64,000 nt of DNA from Pseudomonas sp. FeN3W (GCA_030263805.2 CP136010.1:2929001-2993000), one strand, 5' to 3'; shown: positions 45,424 through 57,252, counted from the first letter of the stretch. The notes: generated by a model from the sequence alone, not told the origin. Made by a program: numbers and translations.

Positions 45424-47493
45424 ATGAGCACCCCAGACGATAGCTATATCCAGTGGCTGGTGGACCAGTCCATGTTGCACGCGGCGCGCGAGCGCTCGCG
45501 CCTCTACGCCGGCCAGGCGCGGCTCTGGCAGCGGCCCTACGCCCAGGCACGGCCGCGCGATGCCAGCGCCATCGGCTCGGTGTGGTTCACCGCCTACCCG
45601 GCAGCCATCATCACCCCGGAGGGCGGTACGGTGCTCGAAGCGCTGGGTGATGATCGCCTGTGGAGCGCGCTCTCCGAGCTGGGTGTGCAGGGCATTCACA
45701 ACGGTCCGATGAAACGCTCCGGTGGCCTGCGTGGTCGCGAATTCACGCCGACCATCGACGGCAACTTCGATCGCATCAGCTTCGATATCGACCCGAAGCT
45801 GGGCACCGAAGAGCAGATGCTGCAGCTCAGCCGGGTCGCCGCCGCGCACAACGCCATCGTCATCGACGACATCGTTCCGGCGCACACCGGCAAGGGCGCC
45901 GACTTCCGCCTCGCGGAAATGGCCTACGGCGACTACCCCGGGCTCTACCACATGGTGGAGATCCGCGAGGAAGACTGGGAACTGCTGCCCGAGGTGCCGC
46001 CGGGACGCGATTCGGTCAACCTCGAACCGCCGGTGGTCGACCGCCTGCATGAAAAGCATTACATCGTCGGCCAGCTGCAGCGGGTGATCTTCTTCGAGCC
46101 CGGCATCAAGGACACCGACTGGAGCGTCACCGGCGAGATCACCGGCGTCGACGGCAAGGTCAGGCGCTGGGTCTACCTGCACTACTTCAAGGAAGGCCAG
46201 CCCTCGCTGAACTGGCTCGATCCGACCTTCGCCGCCCAGCAGCTGATCATCGGCGATGCCCTGCATGCCATCGACGTCGCCGGCGCGCGGGTGCTGCGCC
46301 TGGATGCCAACGGTTTCCTCGGCGTCGAGCGACGGGCCGAGGGCACCGCCTGGTCCGAAGGCCACCCGCTGTCGGTCACCGGCAACCAGCTGCTCGCCGG
46401 CGCGATCCGCAAGGCCGGTGGTTTCAGCTTCCAGGAACTCAACCTGACCATCGACGACATCGCCGCCATGTCCCACGGCGGCGCCGACCTGTCCTACGAC
46501 TTCATCACCCGTCCGGCTTACCACCACGCGCTGGTGACCGGCGACACCGAGTTCCTGCGCATGATGCTGCGCGAGGTGCACGCCTTCGGCATCGACCCGG
46601 CCTCGCTGATCCATGCGCTGCAGAACCACGACGAGCTGACCCTGGAGCTGGTGCATTTCTGGACGCTGCATGCCTACGACCACTACCACTACAAGGGTCA
46701 GACGCTGCCCGGCGGGCACCTGCGCGAGCTGATTCGTGAGGAGCTGTACGAACGGCTGACCGGCGAGCACGCGCCCTACAACCTCAAGTTCGTCACCAAC
46801 GGCGTGGCCTGCACCACCGCCAGCGTGATCGCGGCGGCGCTGAATATCCGTGATCTGGACGCCATCGGCCCAGCCGAAGTGGAGCAGATCCAGCGCCTGC
46901 ATCTCCTGCTGGTGATGTTCAATGCCATGCAGCCCGGCGTGTTCGCCCTCTCCGGCTGGGATCTGGTCGGCGCCCTGCCGCTGGCGCCCGAGCAGGTCGA
47001 GCATCTGATGGGCGATGGCGACACGCGCTGGATCAACCGTGGCGGTTATGACCTGGCGGACCTGGCACCCGAGGCGTCGACGTCCGCCGAAGGCTTGCCG
47101 AAAGCCCGCGCCTTGTACGGCAGCCTGGCCGAGCAGCTGCAGCACGGCGGCTCCTTCGCCTGCCAGCTCAAGCGCATCCTCAGCGTGCGCCAGGCCTACG
47201 ACATCGCCGCGAGCAAGCAGATCCTGATTCCCGATGTGCAGGCGCCGGGGCTGTTGATCATGGTTCACGAACTGCCGGCCGGCAAAGGCGTGCAGATCAC
47301 CGCGCTGAACTTCAGCGCCGAGACCATCAGCGAAACCGTCTGCCTGCCCGGCGTCGCGCCCGGCCCGGTAGTGGACATCATCCACGAGCGGGTCGAAGGC
47401 GACCTCACCGAGAACTGCGAGCTGACCTTCAACCTCGACCCCTACGAAGGCCTGGCCCTGCGCGTGGTGAGCGCCGCGTCGCCGGTGATCTGA
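45424..47493 (+). CDS. treS: Trehalose synthase (maltose alpha-D-glucosyltransferase)
   Basis: GH13 enzyme that interconverts maltose and trehalose without other substrates. The 689-residue length equals that reported for the enzyme from a P. stutzeri strain, and there is no fused maltokinase domain as in many relatives. Catalytic positions visible: nucleophile D294 in VLRLDANGF, acid/base E338 in SFQELN, and D403 in LQNHDELTLE. The barrel entry region has IDDIVPAHTGKGADF. GAGG lies six bases before the ATG. pgm lies nearby on the other strand. The isomerase assignment relies on recognition of this particular subfamily. Confidence 0.88.
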   Translation: MSTPDDSYIQWLVDQSMLHAARERSRLYAGQARLWQRPYAQARPRDASAIGSVWFTAYPAAIITPEGGTVLEALGDDRLWSALSELGVQGIHNGPMKRSGGLRGREFTPTIDGNFDRISFDIDPKLGTEEQMLQLSRVAAAHNAIVIDDIVPAHTGKGADFRLAEMAYGDYPGLYHMVEIREEDWELLPEVPPGRDSVNLEPPVVDRLHEKHYIVGQLQRVIFFEPGIKDTDWSVTGEITGVDGKVRRWVYLHYFKEGQPSLNWLDPTFAAQQLIIGDALHAIDVAGARVLRLDANGFLGVERRAEGTAWSEGHPLSVTGNQLLAGAIRKAGGFSFQELNLTIDDIAAMSHGGADLSYDFITRPAYHHALVTGDTEFLRMMLREVHAFGIDPASLIHALQNHDELTLELVHFWTLHAYDHYHYKGQTLPGGHLRELIREELYERLTGEHAPYNLKFVTNGVACTTASVIAAALNIRDLDAIGPAEVEQIQRLHLLLVMFNAMQPGVFALSGWDLVGALPLAPEQVEHLMGDGDTRWINRGGYDLADLAPEASTSAEGLPKARALYGSLAEQLQHGGSFACQLKRILSVRQAYDIAASKQILIPDVQAPGLLIMVHELPAGKGVQITALNFSAETISETVCLPGVAPGPVVDIIHERVEGDLTENCELTFNLDPYEGLALRVVSAASPVI

Positions 47494-47572
47494 AGGCCCT
47501 CTTCGCGAGCCCCGGGCGCACGGCTATAGTGCGCACCGGTCCGGGGCTCGCCCTCGCCTTCGAGGACTTCGC

Positions 47573-48178
47573 GTGTCGTTCATCCCGCTTCTTCGCCGCC
47601 TCCCCCTGTTGCTCGCATGCATGGCCTGGGCCGGCGCTCCGGCTCTGGCACAGACCGCCTGCCCGCCCGGCCAGCAACCGATCTGCCTGAGTGGCAGCTG
47701 CCTCTGCGTGCCCGGCTCGGCAAGCGACACCCAGGCCGTGTACGACCGCGTACAGCGCCTGGCCGCGCTGGCGCTGCAGAGCTGGATTCAACAATCGCGC
47801 GATCGCCTGGTGGCCGGCGGCGTCGAGCCGATGCCGCTGCATATCCGCTCGCAGCTCGAACCCTTCTTCGAACTGGTCGTGCTGGAAAGCGCGCATTATC
47901 GCGTCGGCGACGAGGTCGCGCTGAATGCCGGCAACACGCTGCTGCGCAACCCGGACGTCAACGCCGTGACCCTGATCGACGTAATCGTCTTCCGCCACGC
48001 CAGCGACGCGCAGGACAACGTCGCGCTCTGGGCCCACGAGCTCAAGCACGTCGAACAGTACCTGGATTGGGGCGTCGCGGAGTTCGCCCGGCGCTACACG
48101 CTGGATCACCGCGCCGTGGAACAGCCGGCGTATGCGCTGGAACTGGAGGTGGAAAAGGCGCTGGATGCGCTGCCCTGA
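47573..48178 (+). CDS. Exported DUF4157-like protein with an HExxH motif
   Basis: A 201-residue protein starting GTG 47573 with a signal peptide (LLRRLPLLLACMAWAGAPALAQ). The mature N-terminus is cysteine-rich (CPPGQQPICLSGSCLCVPG), suggesting disulfides. Near residue 155-160 is HELKH, an HExxH zinc-protease-type motif followed by VEQYLDWG, as in DUF4157 proteins. A peptidase activity is plausible but unproven; DUF4157 members are mostly uncharacterised and often linked to toxins or secreted effectors. Alone, 79 bases after treS. Confidence 0.7.
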   Translation: MSFIPLLRRLPLLLACMAWAGAPALAQTACPPGQQPICLSGSCLCVPGSASDTQAVYDRVQRLAALALQSWIQQSRDRLVAGGVEPMPLHIRSQLEPFFELVVLESAHYRVGDEVALNAGNTLLRNPDVNAVTLIDVIVFRHASDAQDNVALWAHELKHVEQYLDWGVAEFARRYTLDHRAVEQPAYALELEVEKALDALP

Positions 48179-48289
48179 ACGGGCGCTCGCGTCGTGTCGG
48201 ATGCGCTGGGTCCGGAGGCGGTTTCAGCGGATCGCATCGGCTGCGGCGCAGTCACATGCCAGACAGACACCGCCAACAGGAGCCGAGCC

Positions 48290-48475
48290 ATGAGTGTGAC
48301 CGTGACCAAGCTCGAGGGCGCCGACATTCCCGAGCACCTGCGCCACCCGGATATCGCCACGCTCTATCGGGTCACCGATGCCAATGGCATCAGCCGCTAC
48401 CTGACTGACGACGTCGAAGCCGCGCAGGTCGCGGTCAGCATCAGTGACCGTCAGCAGCTGGAGCCCGACGCCTGA
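48290..48475 (+). CDS. Small hypothetical protein
   Basis: A 61-residue acidic protein from ATG 48290 (MSVTVTKLEGADIPEHLRHP) with AGGAG seven bases upstream. An open frame extends 32 codons further upstream but has no comparable start. No domain recognised; no signal peptide or membrane segment. The ribosome-binding site and codon usage support a real gene. It ends 16 bases before the convergent pgm stop. Confidence 0.65.
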   Translation: MSVTVTKLEGADIPEHLRHPDIATLYRVTDANGISRYLTDDVEAAQVAVSISDRQQLEPDA

Positions 48476-48491
48476 CGCCGGGCCTGGACTG

Positions 48492-50156
<1,665 letters not shown>

Positions 50157-50404
50157 CGGTCAGTCCTGTGCGAGAAGGCGGTACGCCGGCCCGGAGGGGC
50201 GCGGCGCGAAGCGAATGAAACGCCAGTCGGCGCCATTTATCCAGAGCTTCGACCGCATCAGCGGCGGCGGTTCCATGCGCGGCGTTATCCGGCCTGCGAC
50301 GTTTTGGCCAAGTGCGCTCGTCGCCCCGCCGGAACCTCCACCGCAGCCCCCTTTCCACTGCTTAGCGGCTCGCGTTCGCGAGCCCGTGACCAGGAGGTTG
50401 TCAC

Positions 50405-50602
50405 ATGAACGTCGATGAACGAATCCGCCAGCGCGCCTATGAGATCTGGCAAGCCGAAGGCCAGCCGGAAGGCAAGGAAAGCGAGCATTGGCAACAAGCC
50501 CGCGAGGAAATCGAGCCCTTCTACAAGGAAGGCAATGCCGAGGCCGGCAGCGTGGAAAGCAGTGTGGCGATACCCATGCCGAAATCGGACAACGTGCATT
50601 AA
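50405..50602 (+). CDS. DUF2934-family small protein
   Basis: A 65-residue protein: ERIRQRAYEIWQAEGQPEGK followed by EHWQQAREEI is the DUF2934 pattern (RAYxxWExxGxPxGxxxxHW). AGGAGG is six to seven bases before the ATG. The function is unknown; such proteins are common in proteobacteria near stress or glycogen/trehalose genes, an association I mention from memory only. Confidence 0.85.
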   Translation: MNVDERIRQRAYEIWQAEGQPEGKESEHWQQAREEIEPFYKEGNAEAGSVESSVAIPMPKSDNVH

Positions 50603-50786
50603 TCACGCAGACAGGGCGGCGAAGGCGCAGCAGGCGTCGTCCCGCCCGATTCTGTTGCCGCGTTCTCAGCCTTCCCATCCTCTGCCCAGGCGCGCTGGAG
50701 CCTGCCGCCACGCGCTGCTAGAGTGCCGCCGCTTGCCAACCCCCGGCTGACAGGACGTCTGCCCAGCCACCGCACAGGATGCTTCC

Positions 50787-52268
50787 ATGAAAAAACTCGC
50801 ACTCGCCGTTGCCGTACCCCTGGCCCTCTTCGGCGCCGCCACCTTCTACACCAGCACCCAGGTCGAATCGACCGCCCGTGATGCCGTCGAGCAGGCCAAC
50901 CTCAAGCTGCGCGAGATGGGCGTCGGCGCCGGTGCCGATGTCAGCCTCAGTCTGCTCAGCTTCGAGCGCGGCCTGCTGTCCAGCGACGCGCGTTACCAGA
51001 TCGGCATCGAAGTGGCGGACGACGAAGGCAACACCGAGCACTACGCCCTGCTGCTGCGGGATCGCCTCGAACACGGCCCCTTCCCCGTCTCGCGCCTGAC
51101 CCGTGGCCAACTGATGCCGGTCGCCGCGCAAAGTCACTTCGAACTCGAACGCACGCCGTTGACGCAGAAGCTGTTCGACGCCGCTTCCGGCGAAGTGCCG
51201 CTGGTGGGTGACGTGACCATCGGCTACGACGGCGGCCAGGCCGGCGATCTGCGCACCGCCGCGTTGAATATCGAAGACGAGTACGGCAGCGTGCGCATCG
51301 CCCCCGCCACCCTCAACTTCGAGGCGAACAAGGACGGCAGCGACGTGCGCATGGACGGTGAACTGGCGCAAGTCGATATCGACCTGCAGCGCAGCGACAG
51401 TGGCCAGCCGGTACAGGTCAGCCTGCGTGGCATCGGCCTGAGCGCCGACAAGCAGGACTATGACGCGGGCTTCGGCTTCGGCCCGTCCGCCATCACCCTG
51501 GAGCGCATGGAGATCAAGGCCGGCGACGAACCCGCGGTGGTCATCCAGCAGGCCTCGGTCGAAGAGTCGCTGAGCCACGGCAGCCGTGGCCTCGACCAGA
51601 GCATCGCCTACCGCATCGGCGAGGTCAGCGCCAAAGGCCAGAAACTGCGCAACCTCGTCCTTGCCTTCAGCCTGCGCAACCTCGAGGAAAGCAGCCTCAA
51701 GGCGCTGCTGGCGAGCTACAAGGAAATCCTCGACAGCAGCGCCATGCCGCAGGAATCCTTCGCCGGCATGACCACCGCCCAGCAGCAGGAACTGCAGGCC
51801 CATGGCCTGCAGCTGCTCGAACACAAACCCACCCTGGCCATCGACGAATTCGGCTTCGAAACCGCCCACGGCTCAGCCCGCCTGTCCGTCGTGCTGGATC
51901 TGCAATCGCCGAGCGCGGACGCCTTCACCCCGGATGCGATGATCACCAGCATGCTCGCCTCGCTCGAGGCCGAAGCCGGTATCGACAAGGACCTGGTGCG
52001 CGACATCGCCGGGCTGGTCGCGCAGAACAACCAGCCTGACGGCCAGCTCGATAAGGCCGCACTGCAGCAGGAAACCGATGCCGCCACCGAGCTGTTCAGC
52101 GGCATGGCGCTGAACACCGGCTGGTCGCGTCTGGAAGGCGAACGCCTGGTCAGCTCGCTGCATTACGCCGACAACCGGGTGACCTTCAATGGCCGCGAGA
52201 TGAGCGTGCAGGAATTCATCGGCTTCGCCTTCGGTTCGGCGCAGAACGCCGGCCTGCTCGGCCAGTAA
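50787..52268 (+). CDS. YdgA-family DUF945 protein
   Basis: A 493-residue protein with an N-terminal hydrophobic helix (LALAVAVPLALFGAATFYT) that could be signal peptide or anchor, then a long periplasmic-type region beginning with SLLSFERGLLSSDARYQ, the recognisable DUF945 feature. It is slightly acidic and lacks catalytic motifs I know. Role unknown; E. coli YdgA is a likely inner-membrane-anchored protein. Transcribed alone and followed by a terminator. Confidence 0.85.
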   Translation: MKKLALAVAVPLALFGAATFYTSTQVESTARDAVEQANLKLREMGVGAGADVSLSLLSFERGLLSSDARYQIGIEVADDEGNTEHYALLLRDRLEHGPFPVSRLTRGQLMPVAAQSHFELERTPLTQKLFDAASGEVPLVGDVTIGYDGGQAGDLRTAALNIEDEYGSVRIAPATLNFEANKDGSDVRMDGELAQVDIDLQRSDSGQPVQVSLRGIGLSADKQDYDAGFGFGPSAITLERMEIKAGDEPAVVIQQASVEESLSHGSRGLDQSIAYRIGEVSAKGQKLRNLVLAFSLRNLEESSLKALLASYKEILDSSAMPQESFAGMTTAQQQELQAHGLQLLEHKPTLAIDEFGFETAHGSARLSVVLDLQSPSADAFTPDAMITSMLASLEAEAGIDKDLVRDIAGLVAQNNQPDGQLDKAALQQETDAATELFSGMALNTGWSRLEGERLVSSLHYADNRVTFNGREMSVQEFIGFAFGSAQNAGLLGQ

Positions 52269-52309
52269 GCGCCAGCCTGCGGATGCGTCCGCAGTGACAG
52301 AAAACGACG

Positions 52310-52354
52310 CGGCCCTGTTCAGCACTTCGCTGGGCAGGGCCGCTTGGTTTTGGC
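52310..52354 (+). terminator. Terminator after the DUF945 gene
   Basis: GCGGCCCTG (52310-52318) and CAGGGCCGC (52336-52344) pair around a 17-base loop, followed by TTGGTTTT. The remainder of the 395-bp spacer up to 52663 shows nothing I can name besides the presumed kinase promoter. Confidence 0.75.
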
Positions 52355-52663
52355 CCGGCTGCGGCCATCCCGAGCCTGCTTCATCGCCCTGACCATCCCT
52401 CTCCCGGCCAATTATGCGACCGCTGCCTGCATCGCATGCCGCCCGCGCGTCGGTCTACCCCGGTATTCGCCTGCGCTCCGTCAGGTGGCCGGAACCATCG
52501 TCGCGCTCGCCACCTCTGCTAGATATGGCAATTGCTCGGGCCGTATCGGGATTTAGCCGATTCCGGCCTGACGCATCGAGAACACGTACGCTCAAACCAT
52601 GCGGCCTCTGGCTGATGGCAAACCGCCTTGCCGGGGTTTTCATTCAAAGGTTCCGCTACTCCG

Positions 52664-54706
52664 ATGACGCAGACGCTCAATTATCAGGCGATATTCGAAG
52701 CTGTCCCCAACCTGCACCTGATCCTCGCGCCGGACCGGGACTTCACCATCCTGGCCGCGAGCGATGCGCAACTGCGCGCGACTTATACCAGCCGGGAAGA
52801 AAGTATCGGCAGGCCGGTATTCGAGGTGTTCCGCAAGAATCCGAACGACCCTACCGAGATTGGCTCAGGTGTACTACGCGACTCGCTGGAGCGGGTGCTT
52901 CGTACCCGAGTACCGGACCGCATGGCGATCACCCGCTATGACATCCCGCGGCCTGCGGCGGCGGGTGGTGGCTTCGAGCTGCGCTACTGGCGGCCGGTGA
53001 ACGTTCCGGTGCTCGATGAGCACGGCGAAGTGCTCTACATCATCCATCAGGTGGAAGATGTCACCGAGGACGTAGCGCGACAGGAGAAGGCCAGCCTCAG
53101 TCACTCAGAGGAGCTGTTTCGTGCCGCACTGCTCGCATCTGGCACCGGTACGTTCACCTGGTTTCTCCGTGACGGCAGCCTCAGTCTGGACAATGCATTG
53201 GAGCAGATATTCCGCCTGCCGCTCGGGATGAAGGTCACCAGCGTCGATGGTTTCGTGGAGCAAGTACATCCTGACCACCGTGCGCAGGTGCGCTTGGCAT
53301 TTGAGCACTATGCTGCCGGCGATGACTTCACTGTGGAGTTTCGTCTGGTACATACCAACGCAGAGTGCTGGCTCGCCTGCAAGGCCAAGGCTTTCCGCGA
53401 CGCAAGCGGAAAGCTGGTCTACGTCGCCGGAGCTTGTACGGATGTCAGCGCCCGCCGGCATGCCGAAGACGCCCTGCGCGTCAGCGAGAACAGCCTGCGC
53501 CAGCTCAACGAGACCCTCGAAGCGCGGGTGGCCACCGAGGTCGCCGAGCGCAGCCGCGCCGAAGAAGCCCTGCGCCAGGCGCAGAAGATGGAAGCCGTCG
53601 GCCAGCTCACCGGCGGTATCGCCCACGACTTCAACAACCTGCTGACCGGCATCATCGGCAGCCTCGACCTGATGCAGCGGCGCCATCAGCGCAACGAGCC
53701 GCTGGAGCTGGAGCGCTACATCGGTGCCGCCGTGACGTCCGCCCAGCGCGCCGCCGCGCTGACCCAGCGCCTGTTGGCCTTCTCCCGGCAGCAGGCGCTC
53801 GACCTCAAACCGGTCGACGTCAACCAGCTGGTGGCCTCGCTGGAGGATCTGCTGCATCGCACCACGGGGGAGAACATCACCATCGAGACGCGGCTCAGCG
53901 CCGGGCTGCTGCCTGCCTGCATGGACGTCAACCAGCTGGAAAGCGCGCTGATCAACCTCGTCATCAATGCGCGCGATGCCATGCCCTACGGCGGCCGCAT
54001 CACCCTGTCCACCGCCAGCTTCACCATGGGCGACACACCCGACCCGAAGAAGCGCGGCATGAGTGCCGGCGAATACGTGCTGCTCAGCGTCACCGACACC
54101 GGCACCGGTATGGCGCCGAACGTCGTGGCACGGGCCTTCGAGCCGTTCTTCACCACCAAGCCGATCGGCCAGGGCACCGGGCTCGGGCTGTCCATGGTGT
54201 ATGGCTACATCAAGCAGGCCAAGGGCTACATCCAGATCGAGTCCGAGCCGGATATCGGCACGCGGGTGCACCTCTACCTGCCGGTGCATCAGGGCGAAGT
54301 CAGCGCCCTCGCCCACGAACCCGAGCGCACGCCTACAGGCTCTGGCGAAACCATCCTGGTGGTCGAGGATGAGCCGGTGGTCCGCTCGCTGGTGGTCGAG
54401 GTGCTGAACGAGCTGGGCTATGAAACGCTGGAAGCCGGCGAGGCCAGCGAAGCGCTGCGCATCACCGAGAGCGAGCAGCGCATCGACCTGCTGGTCTCCG
54501 ACGTCGGCCTGCCCGGCATGAATGGCCGGCAACTGGCCGACATCGCCCGCCAGCAACGCCCCGGTCTGAAGGTGCTGTTCGCCACCGGCTATGCCGAGAG
54601 CTTTGCCGCCAACGATTTTCTCGGCCCGGACATGGCGGTGATCACCAAGCCCTTCGCCATCGACGTCTTTGCCACCAAGGTTGGCGAGATGCTCGGCAAC
54701 GGCTGA
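52664..54706 (+). CDS. PAS-domain hybrid histidine kinase with receiver domain
   Basis: A soluble-looking 680-residue signalling protein. From ATG 52664: a first PAS domain (about 5-130), a second PAS/PAC (about 150-265), a short coiled coil (LNETLEARVATEVAERSRAEE), the H-box GGIAHDFNNLL with phospho-acceptor H321, N-box LVINARDAMPYGG, G-boxes DTGTGMA and GQGTGLGLSMVYGY, and a C-terminal receiver with acidic pocket VVEDEP, phospho-acceptor D613 in VSDVGLPGMNG and K in VITKPFAID. No transmembrane segment or output domain, so it likely senses an internal cue and acts on a separate regulator. The stop is ten bases from a convergent LysR gene. Confidence 0.92.
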   Translation: MTQTLNYQAIFEAVPNLHLILAPDRDFTILAASDAQLRATYTSREESIGRPVFEVFRKNPNDPTEIGSGVLRDSLERVLRTRVPDRMAITRYDIPRPAAAGGGFELRYWRPVNVPVLDEHGEVLYIIHQVEDVTEDVARQEKASLSHSEELFRAALLASGTGTFTWFLRDGSLSLDNALEQIFRLPLGMKVTSVDGFVEQVHPDHRAQVRLAFEHYAAGDDFTVEFRLVHTNAECWLACKAKAFRDASGKLVYVAGACTDVSARRHAEDALRVSENSLRQLNETLEARVATEVAERSRAEEALRQAQKMEAVGQLTGGIAHDFNNLLTGIIGSLDLMQRRHQRNEPLELERYIGAAVTSAQRAAALTQRLLAFSRQQALDLKPVDVNQLVASLEDLLHRTTGENITIETRLSAGLLPACMDVNQLESALINLVINARDAMPYGGRITLSTASFTMGDTPDPKKRGMSAGEYVLLSVTDTGTGMAPNVVARAFEPFFTTKPIGQGTGLGLSMVYGYIKQAKGYIQIESEPDIGTRVHLYLPVHQGEVSALAHEPERTPTGSGETILVVEDEPVVRSLVVEVLNELGYETLEAGEASEALRITESEQRIDLLVSDVGLPGMNGRQLADIARQQRPGLKVLFATGYAESFAANDFLGPDMAVITKPFAIDVFATKVGEMLGNG

Positions 54707-54716
54707 GCGTGGCCGG

Positions 54717-55604
54717 CTACGCGCCCAGGCGCTCGCTGAGAAAGTCGATAAAGCAGGCGATGCGCGAAGCCAGCGCGCTGTTGCGGTAGTACACCGCATT
54801 GATCGGCTGGCGCACATCGACGCGCTGCGCCGCCAGCACCTCCACCAGCTCGCCGCGCTGGCGATCCTTGTCCGTCATGAAGTCGGACAGACACACCAGC
54901 CCCTCACCGGCCAGCGCCAGTTCACGCGCCGTATCGCCGCTGGAGACACGCAGCGCCGGGGTGATTCGCCAGCTCTCCCCCAGCGCATGGCGCAGCGGCC
55001 AGTCGTTGAGGCGATCGGGCTCGGTAAAGCCGATCAGACTGTGCCCGGCCAGCGCCTCGACGCTCTCTGGCACGCCATGCCGCTGCAGATAGGCCGGGCT
55101 CGCCAGCACCCGCCGTATGGTGTGACACAGCGGCCGCGCATGCAGGCTGGAATCCGGCAGCGGGCCGATGCGGATGGCCAGATCGGTGCGCCGCTCCAGC
55201 AGGTCGATGATGCGATCGTCGCTGTACAGCTCCAGCTCGATCTGCGGGTAGCGCGCGCGAAAGTCGCCGATCAGCGGCGCAATCACGTGCAGCATGAACG
55301 GCGACGCGGTGTTGACCCGCAGACGCCCCGCCGGTGTCTGCCGCCGCAGCGCCATCTGTTCCTCGGCCTCCTCCACGCTGGCCAGAATGCGCCGCGCCTG
55401 CGCCAGGAACACCTCGCCCTCCTCGGTCAGCTCGAGGCGCCGTGTGGTGCGGCGCAACAGCGTTACCGCCAGCTTGTCCTCCAGCCGACTCAACGCCCGG
55501 CTGACGCCCGAAGCGGTCTGGTCCAGCTGCACGGCCGCAGCGCTGATCGAGCCACTGTCGACCACGCTGATAAAGGCGAGCATTTCGTCGAGGTTGGTTT
55601 TCAT
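54717..55604 (-). CDS. LysR-family transcriptional regulator
   Basis: A 295-residue regulator from ATG 55604 (MKTNLDEMLAFISVVDSGSI), chosen over a longer upstream frame with no similarity. The N-terminal winged helix-turn-helix is SISAAAVQLDQTASGVSRAL followed by SRLEDKLAVTLLRRTTRRLE; the co-inducer domain follows. LysR proteins usually control a divergent neighbour, but upstream lies a gene on the same strand (DUF421), so its target is unclear. Confidence 0.93.
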   Translation of the reverse strand: MKTNLDEMLAFISVVDSGSISAAAVQLDQTASGVSRALSRLEDKLAVTLLRRTTRRLELTEEGEVFLAQARRILASVEEAEEQMALRRQTPAGRLRVNTASPFMLHVIAPLIGDFRARYPQIELELYSDDRIIDLLERRTDLAIRIGPLPDSSLHARPLCHTIRRVLASPAYLQRHGVPESVEALAGHSLIGFTEPDRLNDWPLRHALGESWRITPALRVSSGDTARELALAGEGLVCLSDFMTDKDRQRGELVEVLAAQRVDVRQPINAVYYRNSALASRIACFIDFLSERLGA

Positions 55605-55735
55605 CGGTGGGAGTCGCATCGAAGGGTTGGCAGGAGCAACGAGTCTGGCGGCAGCGCCGCGTGGCGGCAACCGGACCGGCGCGGGCCCCCGGAGGCAGGC
55701 CCGTCGATCAGCCGCCAGCGAAGGGTGCCACGGCC

Positions 55736-56275
55736 TCAAACACCCTTTTCGTTCGGCCCCGGCACATTCACCCCGTCCAGCGTGGAACGGCTGTCGCCGG
55801 CGCCATCGGTGATCACGCTGAAACTGCCATCGGTCTCCAGCACCACCGCCTCGATGCCATCCAGCGCGGCCAGCCCCTGACTGCGCGCGGCGGCCCGCAC
55901 CTCATCCTCGGTCACCCGCGCCACGCGCATGGCATCGCCGAGAAAACGCCCGCGAAAGAACAGCAGCGCCGGCTCGCCCGTCACCGTACGCCGCACCCAC
56001 GCCACCCGCACGCTGGACCAGGTAACCGCGTACTGCAGCCCGATCAACAGGGCGAACGCCAGCACCCCCTCGGCCAGCGACACATCGCGATTGAGCAGAA
56101 TCGTCGCGAAGGTCGAACCCAGCGCCACCGTCACCACCAGATCGAACGCATTCATCTTCGACAACGTCCGCCGCCCCGACAGGCGCAACAACAGCACCAG
56201 GCTGATATACGCCAGCACGCCCACCACCAGTGTGCGTATCAACGTCGTTGCGCTACTGAAAAACATGCCTTCCAC
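55736..56275 (-). CDS. DUF421 / YetF-family membrane protein
   Basis: A 179-residue protein if read from GTG 56275, five bases after GGAGG (56281-56285); ATG 56266 is the alternative. It has two to three N-terminal helices (TLIRTLVVGVLAYISLVLLL and GVLAFALLIGLQYAVTW) with the family motif LSGRRTLSKMNAFDLVVTVALGS and a soluble C-terminal domain containing GRFLGDAMRVARVTEDEVRAA. Function unknown; the family occurs widely, including in spore formers. Borders the AT-rich island on its right. Confidence 0.85.
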   Translation of the reverse strand: MEGMFFSSATTLIRTLVVGVLAYISLVLLLRLSGRRTLSKMNAFDLVVTVALGSTFATILLNRDVSLAEGVLAFALLIGLQYAVTWSSVRVAWVRRTVTGEPALLFFRGRFLGDAMRVARVTEDEVRAAARSQGLAALDGIEAVVLETDGSFSVITDGAGDSRSTLDGVNVPGPNEKGV

Positions 56276-56562
56276 AATCACCTCCGCAACTGAGCCATGC
56301 AGGGGTGGACAGGGTAGGTGGCCGTAAAGTGCATACGGCGCGAATCACCGCGCGTCAGGCGACGGCGTGAAAACCGAGGATTAATCCATCGTCTGCTTTA
56401 CCCATACGGAAGCAATGGTTAATGTGGAAAACGTCAGAAATATAGTGCTCGATCCCGTTGCATCGTTACGGTAAAAGGATTGTGATACCGCAACGGGAAG
56501 ACTTTTATATATTGTATATTTTCAATAGCCTTCACAGACGATGATATTACGGTATTGCTCTT
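56276..56562. other. Left edge of the AT-rich island
   Basis: Gene-free 287-bp spacer. Base composition drops abruptly to AT-rich from about 56395 onward, and the sequence 56505-56525 (TTATATATTGTATATTTTC) is a likely promoter region for the ATPase gene. No tRNA or obvious attachment repeat was seen at this border. Confidence 0.45.
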
Positions 56563-57252
56563 ATGATTAACCCATTTACTCCGTCAGATATTGCTAGTTT
56601 GCCTGAAGATTTTTTTGGTAGAGATAAGGAGATTTCGCAGCTGGCAAGAGCTATAAATCAGGGGTCAGTTTGTATTGAGGGTTCGTTCGGTATAGGTAAA
56701 TCGTCTTTTTTATCTAGGACATTGCTGCATATGGATGGATTCGCTTCGAATGAAAATTCGATTTACTTAATAGCGGTTGGGCATGCTGATATTGAGACGG
56801 TAGATGATGCGGCTCTCTTGGTTTTAGAGAAACTCGCAAGTTTTGATAGGGCAGAAAGCAAGGTTGTAATTGGAATTCCCAAAATTATTTCATATGAGTC
56901 AACGGAGGCGTATAGCTTTTTTCAGGAAGGTCGGCATCTTGCAGCTTTGTCCAAGATAATATCGGACCAAGTGTTTAAGCTGCAATTGGCTCAAGCGGAT
57001 AAGCTTATTATCGCTATTGATGAGTGTGAGAAATGTGCGCCGGCCATTGCACGTTTGATGAGAACTTTAGGGACAGAGGTGCAGCTGCAGGGCATTAAAA
57101 ACCTAAGGTTTCTGCTTGCAGGCGTCAGCCCGTTTTACCAAGATATGGCAGCTACTGACAGAGGCGTAACTAGATTTATTTATAAGTCCATTAATCTAGA
57201 GCCGCTAGACAAAGATTCCGCATTAGCGCTTTTGGACGAAAAGTTTAAAGCA

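Noticed and set aside
48194..48289. Longer start for the small hypothetical gene
   Set aside because: The ATG at 48290 has AGGAG at the right distance; the longer start does not.
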